Assembly: GCA_947493585.1 (NCBI GenBank) | Contig: CANLRI010000001.1 | Span: 1,736,001-1,800,000 of the forward strand | Origin: an uncultured Planococcus sp. | Lineage (GTDB): Bacteria > Bacillota > Bacilli > Bacillales_A > Planococcaceae | Direction: 5' to 3' | DNA length: 64,000 nucleotides | Shown here: positions 19,138-26,954 of the stretch, one piece after another | Position numbering within the stretch: position 1 is the first letter of the stretch | How the letters are laid out: every line of letters starts with the position of its first letter | The notes under the pieces: model-generated | What the model was told of the DNA's origin: nothing | The model's input: only the letters and a program-made list of their open reading frames with translations | Database searches by the model: none | Made by a program: the position numbers and the translations under genes

Positions 19138-19206
19138 GAAGAGAAGGGCCTTCTGAATTTAATTTTCTCTTCTTTATACTTCTGATAAATTCATCATATG
19201 TAAACT
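19138..19206 (+). repeat. hairpin and dif-like site E
   Basis: A GAAGAGAA / TTCTCTTC inverted repeat (19138-19145 / 19165-19172) directly precedes a 29-bp dif-like site (19178-19206): ACTTCTGATAA, centre ATTCATC, ATATGTAAACT. The XerD half matches the B. subtilis dif arm in 10 of 11 bases. No CGTTCGTAAAAG motif is seen here. It separates the toxin-antitoxin genes from the MocR/GNAT pair. Confidence 0.75.
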
Positions 19207-19236
19207 GGATAAGTGTTGACGTTATCAATACTTAAA

Positions 19237-20631
19237 TTAAAGTCCCCAGCTTTCTTTTAGCAGCCGAATTCCCTCTTCGATTTCAAGTTCGGATAACCCG
19301 CCAAAACCCAGCAGCACTTCCGGTTCCGTTCTTTCCCTTTCGCCTCCGTAATACACCGAAGTCGGATAGACTTTCACCCCGTTCCGGCTGGCGCTTGCGA
19401 TCAACTCGTTTTCGGACATGCCATTCTGGACGTTCAGGATGATATGCAATCCTGACTTCTCGCCGATGATTGTTACGCATTCGCCCAAATCTTCCTGTAT
19501 TTCTGCCAGCAGCCGAGCCTGCTTTTTCCGGTATAAGGTCCGCATTTTATTCAAATGTGTGGCCCAATGTCCGTTGCTCATGAAGCGGAACAGCGTGTCT
19601 TGATGAAGACGGGATACCGTTTGCTTATACAAGGAAAAATTCGTGCGGTATTTCTCAAGTAAGCTTGACGGCAAAACAAGGTAGCTGATTCGAATCGAGG
19701 GGATCAACGATTTCGAGAACGTGCCCATGTAAATGACACGGCCATTGGAATCAAGCCCGTGCAGCGATGGAATCGGTTTTCCTTTGTAGCGATATTCACT
19801 GTCGTAATCATCTTCGACAATATAGTTATGTTGTTCTCCAGCCCAGTTCAACAATTCCATCCGGCGAGAAATCGGCATAACCATGCCATAAGGAAATTGA
19901 TGGGACGGTGTGACAAAAACTACTTCGGCTTTACTGCTCGCCAACTCTTTCACTGATAGGCCCTCTTCTTCAACCGGAATCAACTCGACATCAACGCCTT
20001 GATCTTGTAAAGCGACCCTAGTCCGGTGGAACCCTGGAGACTCCAGCGCATATGTCTTCTCTCTTCCGATGACCATACACAACAAGCCAGTCAGCACTTG
20101 CGTACCGGCTCCGAGCAGAATTTGATCTGCAGAACACCGAACCCCTCTTGATTGGAACAGATACTGGGCGATTTGTTCCCGGAGACACGGCTCCCCTTGG
20201 GGATTTCCGTTGTAAAAAAGTTCACTTCCGTCCAAATAAAGACTCTTCACCGACAATTTTCGCCAGACTGAATAAGGGAACTGCTGCAAGTCTACGTGGC
20301 CGGAATTGAAATCAATTTTGTATTGTAGGTTCTTCTCTTTCTTAGGGGTTTGAGAAGAAGGCACAGAATCGCCAATCAGCTCTTCTACCTCCTGTACGTA
20401 AAAGCCTTTCCGCTGTTCACTTCGGACATAGCCTTCTGCCACTAATTGGTTGAAGGCAGCTTGGATCGTGTTTACACTCACTCCTAGATGAATCGCCAAG
20501 TTTCTTTTAGAAGGCAGCTTTTCTCCAGCCGGTATGTTGCCTGCACCCATCTCCTGTTTTAAGAAAGACGCTAATTGGAGGTATAAAGGATTCTCTTTTT
20601 CACTTTTGAAATCAAGGGTAATTTCAAGCAT
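19237..20631 (-). CDS. MocR-family (GntR/aminotransferase fusion) transcriptional regulator
   Basis: A 464-residue fusion: an N-terminal GntR winged helix (about 10-80; LPSKRNLAIHLGVSVNTIQAAFNQL) joined to a fold-type I aminotransferase-like domain with LGAGTQVLTGLL, VEDDYDSEYRY and the PLP-lysine region YMGTFSKSLIPSIRISYLVLP. MocR regulators bind PLP and usually control a divergent gene. Here the divergent neighbour, 102 bases away, is a GNAT acetyltransferase. GGAGG precedes the ATG. PdxR and GabR are related options but no partner genes of those systems are present. Confidence 0.9.
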   Translation of the reverse strand: MLEITLDFKSEKENPLYLQLASFLKQEMGAGNIPAGEKLPSKRNLAIHLGVSVNTIQAAFNQLVAEGYVRSEQRKGFYVQEVEELIGDSVPSSQTPKKEKNLQYKIDFNSGHVDLQQFPYSVWRKLSVKSLYLDGSELFYNGNPQGEPCLREQIAQYLFQSRGVRCSADQILLGAGTQVLTGLLCMVIGREKTYALESPGFHRTRVALQDQGVDVELIPVEEEGLSVKELASSKAEVVFVTPSHQFPYGMVMPISRRMELLNWAGEQHNYIVEDDYDSEYRYKGKPIPSLHGLDSNGRVIYMGTFSKSLIPSIRISYLVLPSSLLEKYRTNFSLYKQTVSRLHQDTLFRFMSNGHWATHLNKMRTLYRKKQARLLAEIQEDLGECVTIIGEKSGLHIILNVQNGMSENELIASASRNGVKVYPTSVYYGGERERTEPEVLLGFGGLSELEIEEGIRLLKESWGL

Positions 20632-20733
20632 GCATATGCCTCCAATATATTCTGGTTCTTTTATTTTTCTGTAATCTGATACTTTTGATTATACCAGTTT
20701 GCTAATAAGATAGGATTTAAAGGAGGGAAAAAA

Positions 20734-21177
20734 ATGAACCCATTATCGCTTTCAATCAAAGAGTTGATGACGGAGGACGACTGGCGCAAAGCCTTTTCGG
20801 TCATGAACCAACTGCGAACGCACCTGACGGAAAATCTCTATCTGGAGCTAGTAAGAGACGCCCGAAAAACGGATGGCTACCGAATGGCCGCAATATTTGA
20901 GGAAGAACAGCTTGTCGCGGTCATTGGCTTTAAGCCAATGATCACTCTATATTATGGAAGATTTATTCGGGTCTGTGATTTAGTCACCGATCAGGCACGA
21001 CGCTCAAAAGGATACGGTGAAAAATTGCTTGCCCATGTACACCAATGGGCGAAGGAGAACCAGTATGAAAGCGTCGCTTTGTCTTCCGGCTTGCAACGGA
21101 CTGATGCTCATCGCTTTTATGAGCAGAAAATGGATTATGAGAAAGTGAGCTATGTTTTTAAAGCCCCTTTACACTAA
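20734..21177 (+). CDS. GNAT-family N-acetyltransferase
   Basis: A 147-residue single-domain GNAT protein. The acetyl-CoA pyrophosphate loop is seen in VTDQARRSKGYGEKLLAHVHQWA (Q/R-x-x-G-x-G/A type), followed by SSGLQRTDAHRFYEQKMDYEK. AAAGGAGGG precedes the ATG. Divergent from the MocR regulator, which probably controls it. Substrate unknown. Confidence 0.87.
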   Translation: MNPLSLSIKELMTEDDWRKAFSVMNQLRTHLTENLYLELVRDARKTDGYRMAAIFEEEQLVAVIGFKPMITLYYGRFIRVCDLVTDQARRSKGYGEKLLAHVHQWAKENQYESVALSSGLQRTDAHRFYEQKMDYEKVSYVFKAPLH

Positions 21178-21306
21178 TTCTTTTACTCAATACTAGGGAC
21201 TAGAGAAAAGGAATGGAATTGATTCATCCTCTTTCCGGTTCATCCCGTATCTTGAGGGTAGTACCTCTTCAATGAGATTTTACTTCGACGAACATCTCTT
21301 AAATAC

Positions 21307-21345
21307 AAAAGGACAAATGGGAGAGAAAAATCCATTTGTCTTTTT
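21307..21345 (+). terminator. terminator-like hairpin before dif-like site D
   Basis: A 14-bp stem with one G-T pair, AAAAGGACAAATGG (21307-21320), and the complementary arm from 21332 ending in TTTTT. It probably ends the GNAT transcript, although it lies 130 bases past that stop. Confidence 0.75.
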
Positions 21346-21393
21346 ATCGTTTTTACCAAAATCTAGCCTCAGCCTGCTTGCGCCTATCAATTC

Positions 21394-21422
21394 ACTTCCG
21401 ATAAATTGATGATATGTAAACT
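21394..21422 (+). repeat. dif-like XerC/XerD site D
   Basis: ACTTCCGATAA, centre ATTGATG, ATATGTAAACT: the copy closest to a canonical Bacillota dif overall. It has the same orientation as sites A, B, C and E. It lies between the GNAT gene and the 3' end of copB. The remaining intergenic sequence from 21178 to 21567 shows no gene. Confidence 0.78.
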
Positions 21423-21567
21423 ATAAAACTATACTTAATTATTCAAAGTCTTCAAACCTCTGTTGACTTTAGCTCATTCAAAACGAAGCCCCCAAGGCAA
21501 AAGAAAATTCAACTTTTGGGAGGCAACACTTTTCATGTACGACTATTAAACACTATGTTGAACAGAT

Positions 21568-23697
21568 TTAATTCTTTAGTTTTAATGTCATCGCATTGAC
21601 GGCCACGATAACAGTGGACACGGACATCAGAACCGCTCCTGCTGCAGGAGCCAAGGTAATCCCGATGAAGGCTAAAACCCCTGCAGCTATAGGAATCGCA
21701 ATAAAATTATAACCGGCTCCCCATACGAGGTTTTGATTCATTTTACTGGTTGTTTTATTAGCCAATTCGATAAAGGATTCTATATCTCCCGGATCCGACT
21801 GAGTCAAAATCACATCAGCGGAATCGATGGCGACTTGAGTTCCGGCACCGACTGCTATGCCAACATCTGCAATTGCAAGGGAAGGTGCATCGTTTAAACC
21901 ATCACCGACCATGATGACAGTTTGCTCTTTATTTTTTAATGATTCCACTAACTCATATTTATCTTGTGGGGATTGATTGGCTCTGTATTCAATACCCAGT
22001 TCTTCAGCCACCCCTTGTGCCGCCGTTTCATTGTCACCCGTCGCCATAATCGGTTGTATACCGTTACGTTTCAATGCTTGTATCAGCGTTTTACTCGTTT
22101 CTTTTAATTCATCGCCTAATGCGACCGTACCGATGGGTTTCCCGTCTTCAATCAGTATGCTTACTGTGGCCCCTTTTGGAATATCCACCGCCACATCTTT
22201 TCCAAATGCCTTTTGGCTGATCAATTCGTATTTGCGTCCATTGGCGTTTCCTTCCACGCCGGCACCCGACATGACATCAATCGAATCAAAGCGGACAGGC
22301 TGAATCCCTTGTTTCCCAGCGTGATGGACGATCGACTGGGCGATTGGGTGGCTGGATCCGCCTTCAATCCCTGCCATAAGGGCCGCGATTTCAGCTTCGT
22401 TATGCTGGCCATCCAGTGTTTCCATGCTCAATACTTTAAATTCCCCTGTAGTTAATGTGCCTGTTTTATCCAGTATCATTACATCTGCCTTGTTTGCCAG
22501 TTCCAACGCTTCCCGGTCTTTGACCAACAGCCCGCGTCTTGCTCCCAAACTGGTGCTTCGTGCAATTACTAAAGGAATGGCAAGACCAAGGGCATGCGGA
22601 CAAGCGATGACTAATGTCGTAACCGTAAACAGAATGGCTGTTTGAATGTCTGAAATATATAGCCATACGACAAAAGCGATGACGGCCGCTGCAATTGCGA
22701 TATAAAACAGCCAGCCAGCTACTTTTTGAGCCAGATTTTCAGCTCTGGAAGGCTGATCTTGAGCCTGTTTAATCAAGGTTTGAACTTGAGAAATGAAAGA
22801 CCGGTCGCCTGTTTCCTGTACTTCCAGGTACAAAACCCCTTCTCCGTTTGTAGAACCGCCAATTACTTTGTCTCCAACTCCTTTTACAACAGGCTTAGAT
22901 TCTCCTGTTAATAAGGCTTCATTGATACGGGAATCTCCTCGTTTGAGGATGCCATCAGCCGGAACGTTTTCGCCAGCCTGAACACGTACAAGATCTCCGA
23001 CTTTTAAATCGGCTACCGGACGCGTCTCAATGGCATCGTCTTCCACTACTACATGTGCATCTTTCGGCATAAGTTCAGCGAGTGATTGTTGCGCATCCCC
23101 TGCGTCTCCCACCGCTTTCATTTCAATCCAGTGGCCAAGGAGCATGATCAGCAACAAGGAAGCAAATTCAAAGAAAAAGTCCATAACGTGCTCACCTGTC
23201 ACATAACGTGCCAGCACTGCATAAATGCTATATAAGTAAGAAACGGACAGTCCCAAAGAAATAAGGGCCATCATGCCTGGCGCTTTTTCCTTAAATTCAG
23301 CGATTGCCCCTTGATAGAAGGGTTTTCCGCCATAAATCAGCAATATAGTCGCTAACACCGCGACAACAATGTCCGAGTAAGGGAAGGTGAATTGAAAGGG
23401 AAGCCGAACGTCCATCATCGGCGATAATAACAAAATGACAATGCCCAAGGGCAGCGACTTCAGAAAAATTTCTTTGAAGTTTCCGTGGTGGTGATGTTCA
23501 TGTCCACTGTGATCATGGCTACTATGATTGTGATGGGCATGATCATCATGAATTTTGGAAGGATTGCTGTCGTTATGAATGCCTTCTTCCACTTGATCTT
23601 CATGGTAAGAATGCCCAACATGTTCAGAATGGTCCATCTTATGGTCATCTGCCTGTTCATCGTGATGATGGTGTTGGTCTTTTTCATTTTTAGTCAT
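21568..23697 (-). CDS. copB: CopB-type copper/silver-translocating P1B ATPase
   Basis: About 709 residues. The N-terminal 80 residues are strikingly His-rich (blocks such as HHHHDEQ and HSSHDHSGHEHHHH), replacing Cys-type metal domains. The membrane motif is CPH (VIACPHALGLAIPLV), which defines the P1B-3/CopB group that exports copper or silver. A-domain TGES, DKTGT, SSHPIAQS, MATGDN and GDGLNDAP are all present. AAGGAGG eight bases before ATG 23697 sets the start; the in-frame TTG upstream overlaps that ribosome site. It is the first gene after dif-like site D. Confidence 0.93.
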   Translation of the reverse strand: MTKNEKDQHHHHDEQADDHKMDHSEHVGHSYHEDQVEEGIHNDSNPSKIHDDHAHHNHSSHDHSGHEHHHHGNFKEIFLKSLPLGIVILLLSPMMDVRLPFQFTFPYSDIVVAVLATILLIYGGKPFYQGAIAEFKEKAPGMMALISLGLSVSYLYSIYAVLARYVTGEHVMDFFFEFASLLLIMLLGHWIEMKAVGDAGDAQQSLAELMPKDAHVVVEDDAIETRPVADLKVGDLVRVQAGENVPADGILKRGDSRINEALLTGESKPVVKGVGDKVIGGSTNGEGVLYLEVQETGDRSFISQVQTLIKQAQDQPSRAENLAQKVAGWLFYIAIAAAVIAFVVWLYISDIQTAILFTVTTLVIACPHALGLAIPLVIARSTSLGARRGLLVKDREALELANKADVMILDKTGTLTTGEFKVLSMETLDGQHNEAEIAALMAGIEGGSSHPIAQSIVHHAGKQGIQPVRFDSIDVMSGAGVEGNANGRKYELISQKAFGKDVAVDIPKGATVSILIEDGKPIGTVALGDELKETSKTLIQALKRNGIQPIMATGDNETAAQGVAEELGIEYRANQSPQDKYELVESLKNKEQTVIMVGDGLNDAPSLAIADVGIAVGAGTQVAIDSADVILTQSDPGDIESFIELANKTTSKMNQNLVWGAGYNFIAIPIAAGVLAFIGITLAPAAGAVLMSVSTVIVAVNAMTLKLKN

Positions 23698-23976
23698 TAA
23701 GTACGCCTCCTTCAAAATAGTTACTTCCTTATGCCATTTATACTTTACTTCCGTTATTAATGACGAGAATAATCTGTCTGTTCAATGACCCCATTATAGC
23801 CGTTCTGCCCGTTTTTTGTTTGAACGTTTTAAGGTCCAACTGGAGACGACAATACTGACTTCAAACATAATGAAGAGCAAAATGATAGTTAGAATATCAA
23901 ACATGAAATTTCGTTAAACTTTTAGTTTCTCTTCGCATTCCTTGAGCCGTCTCCCCCTTGTCTTCATTACTTTGAA

Positions 23977-24016
23977 AGAAAAAGGCCAAAAGCAATGCAC
24001 CTTCGCTTTAGGCCTT
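23977..24016 (-). terminator. terminator downstream of the copA remnant
   Basis: Stem AAGGCC-A-AAAGC (23982-23993) / GCTTT-A-GGCCTT (24005-24016), read on the minus strand into TTTTTCTTTC. Confidence 0.65.
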
Positions 24017-24045
24017 CCTTTTATGATTTCCTTCTATATATACCT

Positions 24046-24534
24046 TTACTTTTCCAATTTCACTCGTTGCAGACGAAGCGAGTTCAAAACGACCGACACG
24101 GAACTGAAGGCCATTGCGGCCCCGGCAACCCAAGGCGCGAGCAGGCCGATGGCGGCAATCGGGATGCCCACTGTATTGTAAGCGAAAGCCCAGAACAGGT
24201 TCTGTTTGATGTTGCGCATCGTTTTGCGGCTCATGATGATTGCATCCGCAATGCTGTTCAAGTCGCCGCGGATCAGTGTAATATCCGCTGCTTCCATCGC
24301 CACATCTGTACCCGTGCCGATCGCCATGCCGATATCGGATACGGCCAATGCCGGTGCGTCGTTGATGCCGTCACCGACCATCGCCACTTTCTTGCCTTGC
24401 TGCTGCAGTTTCTTCACTTCATCCGCTTTGCCTTCCGGTAGCACTTCCGAAATCACCGCATCGACACCGACTTCTTTGCCGATCGCCTGCGCGGCCCGCT
24501 CGTTGTCGCCCGTCATCATGATGACTTTAATGCT
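24046..24534 (-). pseudogene. copA: 3' fragment of a CopA-type copper ATPase
   Basis: Only the last ~160 residues of a P1B-1 ATPase remain: [39 protein letters not shown] and the two final membrane spans ([24 protein letters not shown]) typical of CopA. Everything upstream, including CPC, DKTGT and the metal-binding domains, is gone; homology begins near LSIKVIM. The sequence just upstream (24540-24660) is unrelated and contains a perfect dyad GTTTTGCA-CA-TGCAAAAC (24583-24600). This is a deletion or recombination scar. Confidence 0.9.
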
Positions 24535-24696
24535 CAGCTGATGTAGACTATCTACAGCCTATCTTGAGACGTGTGACTAGATGTTTTGCACATGCAAAAC
24601 CACCTCCGATTTCAGTGCTTATTTCGAGTGCACCCTTTCGAAGGTTTTTTATATTAGCCTATTACTTCAGGCAGTCTAATCTTTAATGAACTATTT

Positions 24697-24789
24697 TCAG
24701 TTATTTTCGTCCGTCCCACTTACTTCGACAGATATAATGAGAGTCAGAATCGCGGTAACGATAAGAACAAGAGACATAACCAATAACAT
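24697..24789 (-). CDS. 30-residue membrane peptide
   Basis: A very short frame with a strong ribosome site (GGAGGAG before ATG): one hydrophobic span from about residue 2 to 20 and a polar tail ending SGTDENN. It lies between the FNR-like regulator and the copA remnant, all on the same strand. Tiny single-span proteins accompany copper ATPases and oxidases in other bacteria (for example CcoS/FixS), but no sequence match is claimed. Confidence 0.5.
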   Translation of the reverse strand: MLLVMSLVLIVTAILTLIISVEVSGTDENN

Positions 24790-24879
24790 AGGAATCTCCT
24801 CCAAAATGATTTATTGTCTTACTTAATTTTGAAATCTTTTCACATTGCACATAGTTACCGTCAAATATCGTACCGATTA

Positions 24880-25584
24880 CTAGATGAGCAGCAAAGCATC
24901 CAGGTCCAGTACACGGATTCGGCGCTGGTCTTCCTGCTCGATCCATCCCTCGTCTTCGAACTTGGCAAGTTTCCGGCTGATGGTTTCAGGAGTCGTTCCG
25001 AGAAAAGAAGCAAGATCTTTTCTGGACATCGGCAAATGGTACTCCGTTGATTTGTTCTCTTCCACCTGCTGAGCCAGATAAAGCCCAATCCGTGTTTCCA
25101 CGTCTTCTGTCGCAAAGCTGGTCATCTGGCTTTCCGCCTGGCCAAGCCGGTTGGAAAATTCACTTAGGATTTTCAATGAAATATTTGGATACCGTTGCAG
25201 AAATTCCTGAAGATCGCCGCGCTGGATGCTGCAAATGTCGGTCTTTTCCATCGCTTCCGCATAATCATCATGAATCGATTCCTTAAACAAGGCGAGTTCA
25301 CCGGTGAAATCGCCTGGCTGCAGAATCCGGATCAATTGCTCTTTGCCGTTTTCCGACAGACGGTAAACTTTCACTTTCCCTTGATGGACGATATACAGGG
25401 AATCCGAGGCATCGCCGGCACTGTGCAGCAGCTCCCCTTTCTTCAAGGAGATGGAACGCGTCGTTTTGGCGACTTCCTCCATTTCTTCGTTTTGAAGATG
25501 ATTAAAGATCGGAACGATGGAAACACATAATTGATGTGCTCCCTTGTTTCCTTTTGTATGCCGGCATGCTTCCTGATACTTCAT
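24880..25584 (-). CDS. Crp/Fnr-family regulator, FNR-like
   Basis: A 234-residue regulator: N-terminal arm with Cys7 and Cys20 (HQLCVSIVPIF), a cyclic-nucleotide-binding-type beta roll (about 30-125, with Cys118), a dimer helix and a Crp-type winged helix. The recognition helix TTPETISRKLAKFE keeps the E-x-x-S-R triad that in FNR reads TTGAT. The three cysteines could hold an iron-sulfur cluster or form a redox switch (inference). It is 14 bases downstream of a metallochaperone gene and shares its FNR-box promoter, so it is probably autoregulated. AGGAGGG precedes the ATG. Confidence 0.9.
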   Translation of the reverse strand: MKYQEACRHTKGNKGAHQLCVSIVPIFNHLQNEEMEEVAKTTRSISLKKGELLHSAGDASDSLYIVHQGKVKVYRLSENGKEQLIRILQPGDFTGELALFKESIHDDYAEAMEKTDICSIQRGDLQEFLQRYPNISLKILSEFSNRLGQAESQMTSFATEDVETRIGLYLAQQVEENKSTEYHLPMSRKDLASFLGTTPETISRKLAKFEDEGWIEQEDQRRIRVLDLDALLLI

Positions 25585-25598
25585 ACTTTCCCTCCTAG

Positions 25599-25820
25599 TT
25601 AGGCAACTTTCCTTGAATACACAGAATAACCCAGTTTCACAATCAGTTCTTCGATCTGCTGATCCGAAATTTGCGCTTCATCAAACTCGACTCTTACTTT
25701 TCCGGAATGGAACAGAACTTTGCCATCCTTTACACCAGCCTGTCTCCCCAAAGCATTCTCGATTTTTTTGATGCAGGACGGACAACTGAATGGCTCCATT
25801 TGAAATACCGCTTTTCTCAT
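25599..25820 (-). CDS. heavy-metal-associated (CopZ-like) metallochaperone
   Basis: A 73-residue HMA-domain protein. The metal site is PFSCPSCIKKIE, a CxxC with Ser-Cys-Pro-Ser context rather than the usual MxCxxC. AAGGAGG sets ATG 25820; a longer frame reads through the promoter. It is the first gene of an operon with the FNR-like regulator and is similar to a second HMA protein at 33188. It probably delivers copper or another soft metal to an ATPase or oxidase. Confidence 0.88.
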   Translation of the reverse strand: MRKAVFQMEPFSCPSCIKKIENALGRQAGVKDGKVLFHSGKVRVEFDEAQISDQQIEELIVKLGYSVYSRKVA

Positions 25821-25847
25821 ATTGCTCTCCTCCTTATATTCATCTTC

Positions 25848-25889
25848 ATTATAAGGGGTGCCTGTTTCTTTAACCTTGATGGCCGTCAA
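25848..25889 (-). promoter_or_regulatory. FNR-type class II promoter of the HMA/fnr-like operon
   Basis: TTGATGGCCGTCAA (25876-25889) is an FNR-like dyad. On the minus strand TATAAT (25853-25848) is placed so that the dyad centre falls near -41.5, the class II activator position. Confidence 0.8.
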
Positions 25890-25966
25890 GGATGATAGTA
25901 GTTTAAAGAAATTAACCCTTAAAAGGATTAAAAAATAAAATTTAGTGAATAATACAAAAGAGGATA

Positions 25967-25982
25967 TAGTCTAATTAGACTA
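25967..25982. repeat. 16-bp perfect palindrome
   Basis: TAGTCTAATTAGACTA, in the intergenic region between the divergent HMA/fnr-like and oxidase operons. It may be an additional operator; nothing identifies its binder. Confidence 0.5.
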
Positions 25983-26061
25983 AAAACTTATACGATATGC
26001 AAGCATACCCAAATCATCTATTCGTAAAAGTGAATGAGAAATGTTCCATATTGGTTTTGCA

Positions 26062-26103
26062 TTGACAGGCATCAAGGAATCCAATTTTTTATTCGCGTAT
26101 ACT
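26062..26103 (+). promoter_or_regulatory. FNR-type class II promoter of the ba3 oxidase operon
   Basis: TTGACAGGCATCAA (26062-26075) with TATACT at 26098-26103, in the same geometry as the other three FNR-type promoters of the window. The leader to the first gene is about 170 bases and holds no other gene. Confidence 0.8.
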
Positions 26104-26280
26104 GTCTTAACAGATTTATTTTCAATATTCCTGCAATTCCATTCTATTGGTATTTTGCGGCATTATCCAATTTTGAGTTTTACTCGAAAAATTTAAGTTG
26201 GTTTCATTCCTTAATGAAGCAACTTGAATAGAACTGAAGCTGCTCTCTGCTTCATCCGGAAAAGAAAGGAGGAAATCAAA

Positions 26281-26424
26281 ATGAAGGAAGCTTCCAAAAA
26301 GAAAGACCGCGAAGACGCTCAGGAAACTTCATTGCGAGGCACTTTTACTTCCGTTCTGATCATCGCGGTATTCATGCTTGTGTCCTGGTTCAGTGTTTTC
26401 TTTTTATTCCTGGAGCGCAACTGA
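26281..26424 (+). CDS. cbaD: cytochrome c oxidase subunit 2A-like small membrane protein
   Basis: 47 residues: a charged N-terminus followed by one membrane span (LRGTFTSVLIIAVFMLVSWF, then SVFFLFLERN). Size, SVLI..FMLVSW pattern and position directly before subunit II fit subunit IIa of ba3-type oxidases, which supplies the helix missing from the short subunit II. AAAGGAGG precedes the ATG. Confidence 0.82.
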   Translation: MKEASKKKDREDAQETSLRGTFTSVLIIAVFMLVSWFSVFFLFLERN

Positions 26425-26466
26425 AACGGGGCAACTATTATAGAAATTTGAGAGGAGATTCGACGT

Positions 26467-26934
26467 ATGCATATCCATCGTTATGAAAAACTCTGGCTGA
26501 TTATCGGTTCACTCATTTTAGCCGTTTTCCTCGGGATTTTAGCATTTCAAACTTTTTTCCTGGAAATGGGGCCGCCGAGCCATGCGGAAATGATCGATCC
26601 GCAAACGGTCCGCGAGTCTGAGATTTTTGCGGACACTGAGCTGAAGGAAATCGGCGATAACGAATACGAAATTGCCATTATCGCGGAAATGTTTGCGTTC
26701 CAGCCGGGTGATTTGGAAATTCCGGCAGGCGCGACAGTCCATTTCACTTTGGCATCACCTGACGTCACCCACGGCTTTAAAATTACAGACACGAACGTCA
26801 ATGTCATGGTCGTTCCCGGCCATATTTCGAAAGTCAGCCATACATTCGACGAGCCAGGGGAATACCTGATCCTATGCAATGAATATTGCGGCCTCGGGCA
26901 CGAGTTCATGGCGAACACCATCACCGTCAAATAA
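26467..26934 (+). CDS. cbaB: ba3-type cytochrome c oxidase subunit II
   Basis: A 155-residue protein with one N-terminal span (about 10-32) and a cupredoxin domain holding the dinuclear CuA centre: His in DVTHGFKI, then CNEYCGLGHEFM with two Cys, His and Met ligands. The single span is typical of ba3-type enzymes. It accepts electrons from cytochrome c outside the membrane. It lies 42 bases after the subunit 2A gene and 20 before subunit I. Confidence 0.93.
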   Translation: MHIHRYEKLWLIIGSLILAVFLGILAFQTFFLEMGPPSHAEMIDPQTVRESEIFADTELKEIGDNEYEIAIIAEMFAFQPGDLEIPAGATVHFTLASPDVTHGFKITDTNVNVMVVPGHISKVSHTFDEPGEYLILCNEYCGLGHEFMANTITVK

Positions 26935-26954
26935 AGAAGAAAGAAGGGGAAGAA

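Noticed and set aside
5114..21422. Integron attC or transposon ends as explanation of the repeated sites
   Set aside because: No integron integrase or transposase gene is seen, and the two 11-bp arms match XerC/XerD half-sites rather than attC or terminal inverted repeats. All sites face one way, unlike transposon ends.
25985..26035. CTTATACGATATGCAAG followed by TTCGTAAAAGTGAA as another junction element
   Set aside because: Only fragments of each motif are present and the order is reversed relative to elements A-C.
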